25,310 nucleotides of DNA, from positions 1 to 25,310 of the forward strand of contig USMI01000013.1 in the NCBI GenBank assembly GCA_900555735.1. The letters run 5' to 3'. This document shows positions 7,640 through 14,604 of this stretch, piece by piece. The notes beneath the pieces were generated by a model. That model searched no databases and was not told the origin of the DNA. It saw only the letters and a list, made by a program, of their open reading frames with translations. The position numbers were made by a program, and so were the translations under genes. Positions within the stretch are counted from its first letter, which is position 1. Each line of letters starts with the position of its first letter. This stretch comes from an uncultured Eubacteriales bacterium (GTDB lineage Bacteria > Bacillota > Clostridia > Oscillospirales > Oscillospiraceae).

Positions 7640-8209
7640 TTGTTGTATATCGAACAAACCTTAGCCAGCAGAACGGCCGCCGACGCGCCGGAGCCCTCTG
7701 CTGCTCCGGCCGCGCCGTTTACGCCGGCCACGCCTGCCGCCGCAGGCGAAAGAGAACGTACCGTCATGCCGGTCAGTGAGACCGCATGCAGCGGGAAAAA
7801 CGGCAGTCTGCCGGGGACCTGTGCCCCGATGGCCTTCCCGTATATCCCCATGCAGGACATGAATCCCAAGCGCTACGATAACCGCGAAGCCTTACAGCGG
7901 GGCACGCTGTTTCCGGGGCTGGATCTTCCCTTCCACCGTGAGCTGAAAACCCGCTTTCCTGCCGCCAACACCCATCTTTCCGAGCTGATGGCGCTGGATT
8001 TTGCCATTGATGAGCTGGGTCTCTATCTGACCACCCATCGGGACGATCAGGAGGCGCTGGCCCTGTACTGGAACTATATCCGCCTTGGGCAGGAGGGCCG
8101 CAGAAGATACGAAGAAATGCACGGCCCGCTGTTTCAGACCGACATCACGGAAGGCTCCTTCCGCTGGCTGGATGATCCGTGGCCTTGGGACGAAGGAGGG
8201 AACGAGTAA
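7640..8209 (+). CDS. Fused CotJA-CotJB spore coat protein
   Basis: This 189-residue protein joins two coat-assembly families usually encoded separately. Residues about 1-60 are Pro/Ala-rich linker. Residues about 60-95 match CotJA (AFPYIPMQDMNPKRYDN, then LQRGTLFPGLDLPF). Residues about 110-187 match CotJB (LMALDFAIDELGLYL, DDQEALALYWNYIRL, RRRYEEMHGPL, WLDDPWPW). CotJA, CotJB and CotJC act together in the inner coat; CotJC follows here with a 1-base stop/start overlap. The frame is open from 7538, but AGGAGG at 7628-7633 places initiation at the TTG at 7640, or the adjacent TTG at 7643. No stop, frameshift or internal ribosome site separates the two parts. Confidence 0.85.
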   Translation: MLYIEQTLASRTAADAPEPSAAPAAPFTPATPAAAGERERTVMPVSETACSGKNGSLPGTCAPMAFPYIPMQDMNPKRYDNREALQRGTLFPGLDLPFHRELKTRFPAANTHLSELMALDFAIDELGLYLTTHRDDQEALALYWNYIRLGQEGRRRYEEMHGPLFQTDITEGSFRWLDDPWPWDEGGNE

Positions 8210-8805
8210 TGTTTGTCTATGAAAAGAAATTACAGTATCCGGTAAAGATCAAAAACACCAACCCGAAGCTGGCCGCGCTCATCATCAGTCAATACGGTGG
8301 CCCAGATGGCGAATTGGGAGCATCTCTACGGTATCTCAGCCAGCGCTATTCCATGCCGTATCCGGAGCTGAAGGGCCTGCTGACCGACATCGGCACAGAG
8401 GAGCTGGGGCATCTGGAGATAATCGGCACCATTGTGCATCAGCTGACCCGGAATCTCAGCGAGGAGGACATCAAGCAGGGCGGCTTCGACGCCTATTTCG
8501 TGGATCACACCGCCGGCATCTATCCTACAGCGGCCTCTGGATTCCCGTGGAACGCCGCGTCTATGGCCGTCAAGGGCGACCTGATCGCCGACCTGACGGA
8601 GGACCTGGCCGCCGAACAAAAGGCCCGCGTCACCTATGACAATATTCTCCGGCTATCAGATGATCCGGACGTAAATGATGTCATCAAGTTCCTGCGGGCC
8701 CGTGAGATCGTGCATTTTCAGCGCTTTGGCGAGGGACTTCGCCTTGCCAAAGAACGAATGGATCAGAAGAATCTCTACTATATCAACCCCAGCTTTGATG
8801 CGTGA
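8209..8805 (+). CDS. cotJC: Manganese-catalase-family spore coat protein CotJC
   Basis: A 198-residue ferritin-like protein of the manganese catalase family. Candidate dimanganese ligands are in place: E35, E65 and H68 (GTEELGHLE), E136 (AAEQKAR), and E166/H169 (REIVHFQRF). The start MFVYEKKLQYPVKI is typical of CotJC, which belongs to the spore coat and may break down hydrogen peroxide. The ATG overlaps the TAA of the cotJA-cotJB fusion (TAATG) and has GAAGGAGGG upstream, so translation is coupled. A strong hairpin follows. Confidence 0.94.
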   Translation: MFVYEKKLQYPVKIKNTNPKLAALIISQYGGPDGELGASLRYLSQRYSMPYPELKGLLTDIGTEELGHLEIIGTIVHQLTRNLSEEDIKQGGFDAYFVDHTAGIYPTAASGFPWNAASMAVKGDLIADLTEDLAAEQKARVTYDNILRLSDDPDVNDVIKFLRAREIVHFQRFGEGLRLAKERMDQKNLYYINPSFDA

Positions 8806-8807
8806 TA

Positions 8808-8841
8808 CAAAGGCCCGGATCAATTTTGATCCGGGCCTTTG
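8808..8841. terminator. Bidirectional hairpin terminator between convergent genes
   Basis: Perfect 16-bp arms (CAAAGGCCCGGATCAA and its complement) surround a 2-nt centre. It begins just after the cotJC stop and lies between convergent transcripts. There is only a short T run on either side. Confidence 0.7.
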
Positions 8842-8901
8842 CTCCCATTCGCTATGCAATAAAAGGATCTCCGGCGCAGCGGTGCGGTCAGGATTTGTTC
8901 G

Positions 8902-9978
8902 TCACTGTAAAGTAAATACCATTTTCACCGGATTATGATCCGACCATCGGAAACCGGTGTCGATCACCTCGGCACTTTCTAGCGCCACATTTTTTGATAC
9001 CATGAAGCCGTCCACCGTCAGCACATACTGTCCCTCATGATAGGCGCTGTCGGCATTGCGGCAGCTGGGCACAGGGGCATCTTCGTCCAGCGGCGCTGCC
9101 AGTGTGACATCATAGCCATCGAAAATACCGTCCGGGATCGGCTGCGCCCACGAATAATCCTGATCCGCCTCGCCGAACCACACCACCGAATCGCCCAGCA
9201 GGTCCTTGTTGAAGTCGCCGCCTACCACGCACCAGTTCCCGGCCTCATATTCCGCCTGCATATCCGCCAGCAGCAGCTTCAGCTGCTCGGTGGCAATGGT
9301 GCCGTCAGAGGTATAGGCGGAGAGATGAAGGTTGTAAAGGATAAGCTCTTTACTGTCGTCCACCGGTATCCGGCTGACGGAATAACACCGATCCAGATCC
9401 ACCAGCTTCATAACGCTGTTCTCAATGGGCAGCTCCACCCGCTTGGCAGAGGAAATGGCGGCTGGAGAGAAGGTCAGCAAGCCGGACTTGGACGCACCGT
9501 GAGGCTGGGTCAGAGGATACATCAGAAAGGGCGAGTCATAGTTCTGGGCAAACACATGGCTCATGCCCGGCAGCGCCTGATAGATGGGCTGCCGCTCGTC
9601 CACATGGTAACTGCGGGTGGAGTCGATATCCACCTCCTGAAGCAGATAAAAGTCCGCCTTTTGCTGTGCCAGAAAGGCCGCGATGGCGTCCACATTGGCT
9701 GTCAGACGCTCCTCACTCCACGCCCAAGACTCCGTACCGCCATCCATGAAAAAGCCGTAGTCATCCTCGTAGGCGCCAAAACCGATATTATAGGAAAGAA
9801 CGGTATAGCGCTTCCCTGCTGCCAGCTCCGTCGCGGCGGCATCGCCCTCCGGCGTCAGCTCCATGTCGCCAATGCGGTGATAATCAATAAAAACATAGGC
9901 CACGTATGCGCCCACCACCAGCACGAATGCCAGCACGATGCATAATAACACCTTTACCCATCGCTTCATCTTCTTCAT
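8902..9978 (-). CDS. Endonuclease/exonuclease/phosphatase family protein, membrane-anchored
   Basis: A 358-residue protein with a basic start and one membrane segment (about 8-31), then an EEP domain facing outside. Conserved active-site blocks are present: SYNIGF (N64), QEVD (E115), YNLHLS, GGDFN (D255, N257) and SDHNP (D347, H348). The EEP fold covers nucleases, sphingomyelinases and inositol phosphatases. The export signal argues for an extracellular phosphodiesterase acting on nucleic acid or lipid head groups, but the substrate cannot be read from sequence. GGGAGG precedes the ATG. It diverges from the rhomboid gene. Confidence 0.88.
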   Translation of the reverse strand: MKKMKRWVKVLLCIVLAFVLVVGAYVAYVFIDYHRIGDMELTPEGDAAATELAAGKRYTVLSYNIGFGAYEDDYGFFMDGGTESWAWSEERLTANVDAIAAFLAQQKADFYLLQEVDIDSTRSYHVDERQPIYQALPGMSHVFAQNYDSPFLMYPLTQPHGASKSGLLTFSPAAISSAKRVELPIENSVMKLVDLDRCYSVSRIPVDDSKELILYNLHLSAYTSDGTIATEQLKLLLADMQAEYEAGNWCVVGGDFNKDLLGDSVVWFGEADQDYSWAQPIPDGIFDGYDVTLAAPLDEDAPVPSCRNADSAYHEGQYVLTVDGFMVSKNVALESAEVIDTGFRWSDHNPVKMVFTLQ

Positions 9979-9992
9979 GGAGAAACCTCCCG

Positions 9993-10042
9993 TTTACAAA
10001 TCGAACTAAAACTATTATAATGTCTTCATTACGTTTTGAAAA
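9993..10042. promoter_or_regulatory. Overlapping divergent promoters sharing a palindromic -10
   Basis: Rightward: TTTACA (9993-9998), 17-nt spacer, TATAAT (10016-10021). Leftward: TTTTCA (10042 to 10037), 17-nt spacer, TATAAT (10019 to 10014). The two -10 hexamers overlap inside the palindrome ATTATAAT (10014-10021), so polymerase could bind only one way at a time. Confidence 0.6.
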
Positions 10043-10054
10043 GAGGAATTTCCA

Positions 10055-10630
10055 TTGAAACGACGCCTTGTGATCCGGTTCAACGCGCCGGTGATTTTAA
10101 GCTTTGCGTTGCTGTCGCTGCTGGCGCTAGTGCTGGGAACGCTAACCAACGATGCTACGACATACCGGTTTTTCAGCGTATACCGCTCCTCCCTGTCCGA
10201 TCCGCTGACCTATGTACGCTTCTTCGGCCATGTACTGGGCCACGCCGGATATGAGCATTACATGGGAAATATGCTGCTGCTCCTGCTGGTGGGGCCGGGG
10301 ATCGAGGAAAAATACGGCCACAAGACTACCGCGCTCTGTATTGCGATCACGGCACTGGTGACGGGACTGGTGCAGTTTATCTTCTTCCCCACCACCGTCC
10401 TGCTGGGCGCCAGCGGCGTAGTATTCATGATGATCGTGCTGTCCTCCTTTACCGAGATGGGCAAGGAGGGCATCCCTATCACCTTGATCCTTGTGGTCAT
10501 TTTCTATCTGGGCGGCGAACTGATGGACGGTTTGACCACCGCAGACAATGTTTCTCAACTGACGCACATCGTAGGCGGCGTTTGCGGTCTGGTGTTCGGT
10601 TTCTCCATCAAGCGCCGCCGTCACAGATAG
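10055..10630 (+). CDS. Rhomboid family intramembrane serine protease
   Basis: A 191-residue polytopic membrane protein with about six hydrophobic segments. It carries the rhomboid core: HYMGNM (N72) at the start of TM2, GPGIEEKYG, catalytic Ser in GASG (S120) and catalytic His in LTHIVGG (H171). Rhomboids cleave transmembrane substrates within the bilayer; the substrate is unknown. The start is TTG at 10055, supported by AGAGGAA 7 nt upstream and by the typical basic N-terminus MKRR. It is compact, with no extra domain. It stands alone, with its own promoter and terminator. Confidence 0.9.
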   Translation: MKRRLVIRFNAPVILSFALLSLLALVLGTLTNDATTYRFFSVYRSSLSDPLTYVRFFGHVLGHAGYEHYMGNMLLLLLVGPGIEEKYGHKTTALCIAITALVTGLVQFIFFPTTVLLGASGVVFMMIVLSSFTEMGKEGIPITLILVVIFYLGGELMDGLTTADNVSQLTHIVGGVCGLVFGFSIKRRRHR

Positions 10631-10652
10631 CAGAAATAAGCGCATCATTAGT

Positions 10653-10688
10653 AGGAGGTATGAGTGGTATCATACCTCCTGATTTTTA
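10653..10688 (+). terminator. Terminator of the rhomboid gene
   Basis: The 11-bp arms AGGAGGTATGA/TCATACCTCCT with a 6-nt loop are followed by GATTTTTAT. The hairpin is about 22 bases after the stop codon. Confidence 0.75.
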
Positions 10689-10814
10689 TACTACGGTGTT
10701 AATATGTTTGATTTTTAAAAAGGAAAAAAGATAGTTTCCTGTGATGATTATCTCCTCCTTCTCGGGGGAGTTTCTTGTCGAAAATAGGCATTTTATTTAT
10801 GAATAATTTATGTC

Positions 10815-10829
10815 CGGAAACGTTTTCTT
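10815..10829. promoter_or_regulatory. Candidate cre (CcpA-binding) site upstream of cstA
   Basis: CGGAAACGTTTTCTT fits the catabolite-responsive element TGNAANCGNNNNCNW at all fixed positions except the first T. It is centred on CG at 10821-10822 and abuts or overlaps the TTGACG at 10828-10833. Catabolite control of a carbon-starvation gene makes physiological sense. No CcpA gene is visible here. Confidence 0.5.
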
Positions 10830-10860
10830 GACGTGCAACTTATGAATTTTCTGCTATACT
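10828..10860 (+). promoter_or_regulatory. Promoter region of cstA
   Basis: An extended -10, TGCTATACT (10852-10860), is clear. The best -35 match, TTGACG (10828-10833), is 21 nt upstream, longer than ideal, so the extended -10 probably carries most of the recognition. A hairpin, CCAGAGTT/AACTTTGG, lies in the leader at 10872-10894. Confidence 0.5.
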
Positions 10861-10929
10861 AGTACAATCAAATCCAGAGTTGTCCGGGAACTTTGGAGAA
10901 ACAAAACCGGTAAAAAGGAGTATGAGATT

Positions 10930-12444
10930 ATGACTACATTCATTATTGGTCTCGTGATCCTCATCGGCGGCGCCGCCCTGTACGGACGGTTCTGCGAAAA
11001 GGTCTTTGGCCCTGACGACCGGAAGACCCCCGCCTACACAAAAGAGGACGGTGTGGACTACATTCCTATGCGCGGCTGGAAAAACAGCCTGATCAACCTG
11101 CTGAACATCGCAGGTACCGGCCCCATCATCGGGCCGATTCAGGGCATTCTGTTCGGGCCCATCGCGTTCCTGACCATTCCTATCGGCAACATTATCGGTG
11201 GTGCTATGCACGACTACTTCTCCGGCATGATCTGCCTGCGTGACGGCGGCACCCAGATGCCCGAGATGATCCGCAAGTACTCCACCAAGGGCATCTATAA
11301 GTTCTACAACGTGTTTGTATGCGTGATGCTGCTGCTGGTGGGCGCTGTGTTTATCTACACCCCCGGCGACATCGCTGCCACTCAGGTCTTCGGCTTTGAC
11401 GGCAAGGCCACTTCCGTTTCCACTTGGGTCATCTACGGTGTCATCTTCCTGTACTATCTGATCGCCACCGTGTTCCCCATCGACGCCATCATCGGTAAGA
11501 TCTACCCCATCTTCGGCGCCATCCTGCTGTTCTCCGCTGTCGGCGTGTTCATCGGTATCTTTGTTACCAAGATGCCTCTAATCAACGTTTGGGAGAGCTG
11601 GTCCGCTCCCGTGCTGAGCCTGACCAATGCCGCCACCGGCGAGGTCGGCACCTTCACCTATGCTGACTACTTCTCTAACGGACACTTCCTGCCCATCTTC
11701 TTCGTGACGGTGGCCTGCGGTATTCTGTCCGGCTTCCACTCCACCCAGACCGCTATCATTTCCCGTACCATGAAGAGCGAGCGTCAGGGCCGCAACACCT
11801 TCTATAACATGATGGTGTTGGAAGGCTTCATCGCCATGGTCTGGGCTGCCGGCGCCATGGGCGTGTACAACCTGGCTCTGCAGGAGCCCAACGCCACTTT
11901 GGCTACCAGCACTGTCGGTGTGGTCTGCAAGTACCTGCTGGGTCATGTGGGCGGCATCATCGCCCTGATCGGCGTTATCGTTCTGCCCATCACCTCCGGT
12001 GATACGGCACTGCGCGCCCTGCGTCTGAGCCTGTCTGAGACCATGCACATCGACCAGTCCACCAACGGCAAGCGTATCAAGCTGGCTGTGCCTATCTTCG
12101 TTCTGGTCATCGCCATTCTGGTGTTCGCCAAGACCAACAGCAACGGCTTTATGATCCTGTGGCGTTACTTCGCATGGGCCAACCAGACCCTGTCCCTGTT
12201 CGCCTTCCTGTGCATCACTGCATGGATGTTTGAGAACGGCAAGGGCAAGTGGGCTTGGATGCCTATGATCCCCGGCGGCTTCTACACCTTCATCTGCGTG
12301 ACCTACATCGCCAACGCTCACATCGGCTTCAACATTCCCTGGACCCCCGCTTACATCATCGGTGTGGTTTGCGCCATCGCCTATGTGGTTGCCTGCTGCA
12401 TGTACGGTAAGAAGCGTGCCGCCAAGCTGCATGCGACTCTGTAA
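10930..12444 (+). CDS. cstA: CstA family carbon starvation protein (pyruvate/peptide transporter)
   Basis: A 504-residue, highly hydrophobic protein with more than ten membrane segments. It has CstA landmarks: YGRFCEKVFG followed by DDRKTPAY, the conserved DGVDYIPM, the motif LNIAGTGPIIGPIQG, GNIIGGAMHDYFSG and later SGFHSTQTAIISRT. CstA proteins import pyruvate or peptides when carbon is scarce. It is shorter than E. coli CstA (about 700 residues), as is usual in Clostridia. Codon use is strongly biased to C-ending synonyms compared with neighbours, suggesting high expression. AAAAGGAG lies upstream of the ATG. It is monocistronic, with a cre-like site in its promoter and a terminator after it. 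Confidence 0.95.
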   Translation: MTTFIIGLVILIGGAALYGRFCEKVFGPDDRKTPAYTKEDGVDYIPMRGWKNSLINLLNIAGTGPIIGPIQGILFGPIAFLTIPIGNIIGGAMHDYFSGMICLRDGGTQMPEMIRKYSTKGIYKFYNVFVCVMLLLVGAVFIYTPGDIAATQVFGFDGKATSVSTWVIYGVIFLYYLIATVFPIDAIIGKIYPIFGAILLFSAVGVFIGIFVTKMPLINVWESWSAPVLSLTNAATGEVGTFTYADYFSNGHFLPIFFVTVACGILSGFHSTQTAIISRTMKSERQGRNTFYNMMVLEGFIAMVWAAGAMGVYNLALQEPNATLATSTVGVVCKYLLGHVGGIIALIGVIVLPITSGDTALRALRLSLSETMHIDQSTNGKRIKLAVPIFVLVIAILVFAKTNSNGFMILWRYFAWANQTLSLFAFLCITAWMFENGKGKWAWMPMIPGGFYTFICVTYIANAHIGFNIPWTPAYIIGVVCAIAYVVACCMYGKKRAAKLHATL

Positions 12445-12485
12445 CTGACAGTTTCCAATTTTTCATAGTTTCCCGGTAAAAGGAT

Positions 12486-12520
12486 CGCCGCCCGTTTATC
12501 ACGGGCGGCGGTTCTTTCTC
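12486..12520 (+). terminator. Terminator of cstA
   Basis: The 10-bp GC-rich arms CGCCGCCCGT/ACGGGCGGCG with loop TTATC are followed by GTTCTTTCTC. It lies about 40 bases after the cstA stop. Confidence 0.75.
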
Positions 12521-12538
12521 TACTCCTTTTCATATGCG

Positions 12539-12568
12539 GGAAAGCCTCCGCCGCAGCGGAGGCTTTCC
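12539..12568 (-). terminator. Hairpin after the leftward kinase/FTR-like operon
   Basis: Perfect 13-bp arms (GGAAAGCCTCCGC and its complement) with a 4-nt loop start 2 bases after the stop of the Cys-rich gene. There is no T-tract leftward, so it may act as a 3' stabiliser or a weak terminator. Confidence 0.5.
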
Positions 12569-12570
12569 TG

Positions 12571-12768
12571 TTATTTCTCTTTATAGTAGAGGCGGCAGTG
12601 GCAGTAGCCCTCGAAAGCGGGGTCTGCGATCTGATCCCGGAACTCCTGACACATGCAGATGTTTTCCGGCGTCCGCTGCAGGCGGCAAGGACAGTAGCCA
12701 TCCTTGCGCCGCAGCCCCTCCCGCACCGTCTCTACGATCTTCGGATCGTCATTGAAGCGGATCTTCAT
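12571..12768 (-). CDS. Small ferredoxin-thioredoxin reductase catalytic-chain-like protein
   Basis: The 65-residue protein has six cysteines in three CxC pairs: CPC (26-28), CMC (38-40) and CHC (56-58). This is the order seen in the ferredoxin-thioredoxin reductase catalytic chain (CPC, CPC, CHC), which holds a [4Fe-4S] cluster next to a redox-active disulfide. It is shorter than plant or cyanobacterial chains, and no variable-chain or thioredoxin gene is nearby. It probably carries a cluster and performs a disulfide or electron-transfer step; the partner is unknown. CGAAGGAGACGCT precedes the ATG. It is last in an operon, 24 bases after the cytidylate-kinase-like gene. Confidence 0.8.
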   Translation of the reverse strand: MKIRFNDDPKIVETVREGLRRKDGYCPCRLQRTPENICMCQEFRDQIADPAFEGYCHCRLYYKEK

Positions 12769-12792
12769 AGCGTCTCCTTCGTATACGGCAGG

Positions 12793-13407
12793 TCACTCGG
12801 CGGCGAACCAGTCCTTGCAGAACTGAGCCAGAGCGGGAACCAGCTGCTTGATCTCGCGGTGGGTGGTGTTGACGCACAGGTGATAGGCTTCCTTGGTGCC
12901 CCACTTGGTATCAGCATACATCAGATGGTTCTGGGCACGCTCCTTGTCGATGCGGCGGATGGCCTTCTCCATCTCGGCGCGGGTCAGATGCTCGCCCTCC
13001 GGGGCGCGCTTCATACAACGCTCCACCTTGGCGTCCATTTCCGCGTAGACAAACAGGTTCAGCGGATGATAGTCCTTCAGGATCACATCGGCGCAGCGGC
13101 CCACGATCACGCAGTCGCCCTGCTGGGCAAACTTCTCCAGCAGCTGCCGCTGGGCCACCGCCACGCGGATGGGCTGATCCATCACGGTAACGGGCATCAT
13201 GGCCAGACGGTGGCCGATGGTCATGGGATAGGCGGCTTCAATGCACTTCTCCCCTACGTTGGCCACATAGTCGGCGTTCAGGCCGTTCTCCTTGGCAATC
13301 ATCTCGATGATCTGATGGTCGTAGCAGGGGATGTGCAGAGCCTCCGCCAGACGCTTGCCCAGCTCACGGCCGCCGCTGCCAAATTCACGGCTGATGGTAA
13401 TAATCAT
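12793..13407 (-). CDS. Cytidylate kinase-like family protein
   Basis: A 204-residue P-loop-type protein of the cytidylate-kinase-2 family. It starts MIITISREFGSGGRELGKRL, where SREFGSGG serves as the nucleotide-binding loop; CYDHQIIEMIA and VIVGRCADVIL are further landmarks. Members are annotated as cytidylate-kinase-like, but the real phosphoryl acceptor is usually unknown. I use the ATG at 13407, preceded by GAAGGAG; the frame extends to 13491, but that extension overlaps the upstream gene and lacks family similarity. It follows the nucleoside kinase gene by 25 bases. With two kinases in a row, a shared nucleotide-salvage role is plausible. Confidence 0.9.
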   Translation of the reverse strand: MIITISREFGSGGRELGKRLAEALHIPCYDHQIIEMIAKENGLNADYVANVGEKCIEAAYPMTIGHRLAMMPVTVMDQPIRVAVAQRQLLEKFAQQGDCVIVGRCADVILKDYHPLNLFVYAEMDAKVERCMKRAPEGEHLTRAEMEKAIRRIDKERAQNHLMYADTKWGTKEAYHLCVNTTHREIKQLVPALAQFCKDWFAAE

Positions 13408-13432
13408 GGATATCACTCCTTCAGAATTGAGA

Positions 13433-14359
13433 TCAATATTCGTAGCAGCTGCCGCCCACAAACTCGCGTACCAAAGAATTCTGGGGCACATAGGGGCAGT
13501 GCAGCGGCGGCACGCCGCGAACCACCTTCATCAGGTCGGTCAGGCCGTGATCCTCCAGAAACTCCGGTGTCATCTCCTCCCGGAAGCAGGGGATCTCGTT
13601 CAGGTACTTGGCCAGAATACACGGCTCGTAGTCGTGGAAGGTGTCGATGTGAATGGCGGCGTTGCCCTTGTGGGGCTGGATATAGTTGATCTCGCCCCGG
13701 TCAACGCTCTGCGCCCGCTCCACCGTTTCGGCGATACTGTGGCCGCGGGTGTTGTAATCCCGGATCATGCGGCGGGCCACACGCAGCTGCTCCGGCCGGA
13801 CGATCTTATCATCGTCGGTGATGATACGGGTACGGGGCGCCACGTATACGCCATTGGCTACGCCGCGGATCTTATCGAAGATCAGCGGGTTGAGCATATG
13901 AATACCCTCGGCGATGATAACGGCATCCGTATAGCCCTGCATTTTCGTATAGCCGCCGGTGGAACCGGTCTTGAAATCGTACCACGGGATATCCACCTCT
14001 TTGCCGTCCATCAGCTGGCTGATACAGCCGATCAAACTGTCCACATCCACGCAATAGGGGGATTCCCAGTCGGTGGCCTCCGGCGGGCGGCGATCCAACG
14101 GCAGGAAGAAATTATCCATATGGATCACGCAGACCTTTACGCCAAGGTTCTTCAGATAGTCCTCCAGCCGCAGGGCGGTGGTGGTCTTTCCGGAACCGGA
14201 AGGTCCTGTCAGCGCCACCACAGGGCGCTCCTGACGGGTGGACAGGATCGCGGCCGCGGCAGCACTGATCTTATCGTGAAAGACCTCCTCACAGCGCAGG
14301 ACAAACTGAGTTTCGTTCCGCATGGCGCTGTTGATATTTTCCAGGTCGATAACTCGCAT
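13433..14359 (-). CDS. Nucleoside (uridine) kinase family protein
   Basis: A 308-residue P-loop kinase. Walker A is GPSGSGKT (52-59), followed by uridine-kinase-like landmarks: VIHMDNFFLPL, IPWYDFKTG and VIIAEGIHML. It is longer than classical Udk (about 210), and no N-terminal TGS domain is visible, so the acceptor (uridine, cytidine or another nucleoside) is uncertain. The ATG at 14359 has GAAAGGAG upstream. The longer frame to 14542 runs through the promoter and is not used. It leads a three-gene operon. Confidence 0.88.
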   Translation of the reverse strand: MRVIDLENINSAMRNETQFVLRCEEVFHDKISAAAAAILSTRQERPVVALTGPSGSGKTTTALRLEDYLKNLGVKVCVIHMDNFFLPLDRRPPEATDWESPYCVDVDSLIGCISQLMDGKEVDIPWYDFKTGSTGGYTKMQGYTDAVIIAEGIHMLNPLIFDKIRGVANGVYVAPRTRIITDDDKIVRPEQLRVARRMIRDYNTRGHSIAETVERAQSVDRGEINYIQPHKGNAAIHIDTFHDYEPCILAKYLNEIPCFREEMTPEFLEDHGLTDLMKVVRGVPPLHCPYVPQNSLVREFVGGSCYEY

Positions 14360-14393
14360 TGAGCGTGCTCCTTTCTGATACTGATTATGAGAT

Positions 14394-14422
14394 AGTATAC
14401 CACATTTTTCCGGGCCGTGCAA
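14394..14422 (-). promoter_or_regulatory. Sigma-A-type promoter of the nucleoside kinase operon
   Basis: On the minus strand TTGCAC (14422 to 14417), a 17-nt spacer and TATACT (14399 to 14394). The start site would be near 14387, giving a leader of about 28 nt. Confidence 0.75.
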
Positions 14423-14468
14423 GGAAAAACAGACATTAGCAGTATCCGCTTCAAGCCGCACCTTATGC

Positions 14469-14498
14469 AAAAAGGACAGACTTGCAGCGTGTCTGCCC
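14469..14498 (-). terminator. Second (distal) terminator behind the threonine aldolase gene
   Basis: Read leftward, GGGCAGAC/GTCTGTCC form an 8-bp stem with one wobble and a 9-nt loop, followed by TTTTT. It lies downstream of the primary terminator and upstream of the nucleoside kinase promoter. Confidence 0.6.
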
Positions 14499-14536
14499 TT
14501 GTCATCCGATGGTACCATCAAGTCTGGCGGCTTGAT

Positions 14537-14574
14537 CCGCAAAAAATACCGCCAAGGATGAAACCTTTGGCGGT
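14537..14574 (-). terminator. Primary terminator of the threonine aldolase gene
   Basis: The inverted repeat ATACCGCCAAAGG/CCTTGGCGGTAT (one bulged base) is followed leftward by TTTTTTGCG, about 30 bases after the stop codon. Confidence 0.75.
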
Positions 14575-14604
14575 ATTTTTGCGTCTATATATTAGGACTA
14601 TTTT

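Noticed and set aside
9037..9945. A 302-codon plus-strand frame opposite the EEP gene
   Set aside because: Antisense shadow; the EEP active-site motifs are all on the minus strand.
10741..10790. CTCC/GGGAG inverted stretch upstream of cstA as a riboswitch or terminator
   Set aside because: The possible stem is only 4-5 bp with a long loop and lies upstream of the cstA promoter. I see no further structure in this part of the 10689-10814 interval.
11578..12432. A 284-codon minus-strand frame inside cstA
   Set aside because: Antisense to a clear membrane transporter. The strong C-ending codon bias of cstA removes stops on the other strand. The product is an implausible Asp/Gly/His-rich sequence.
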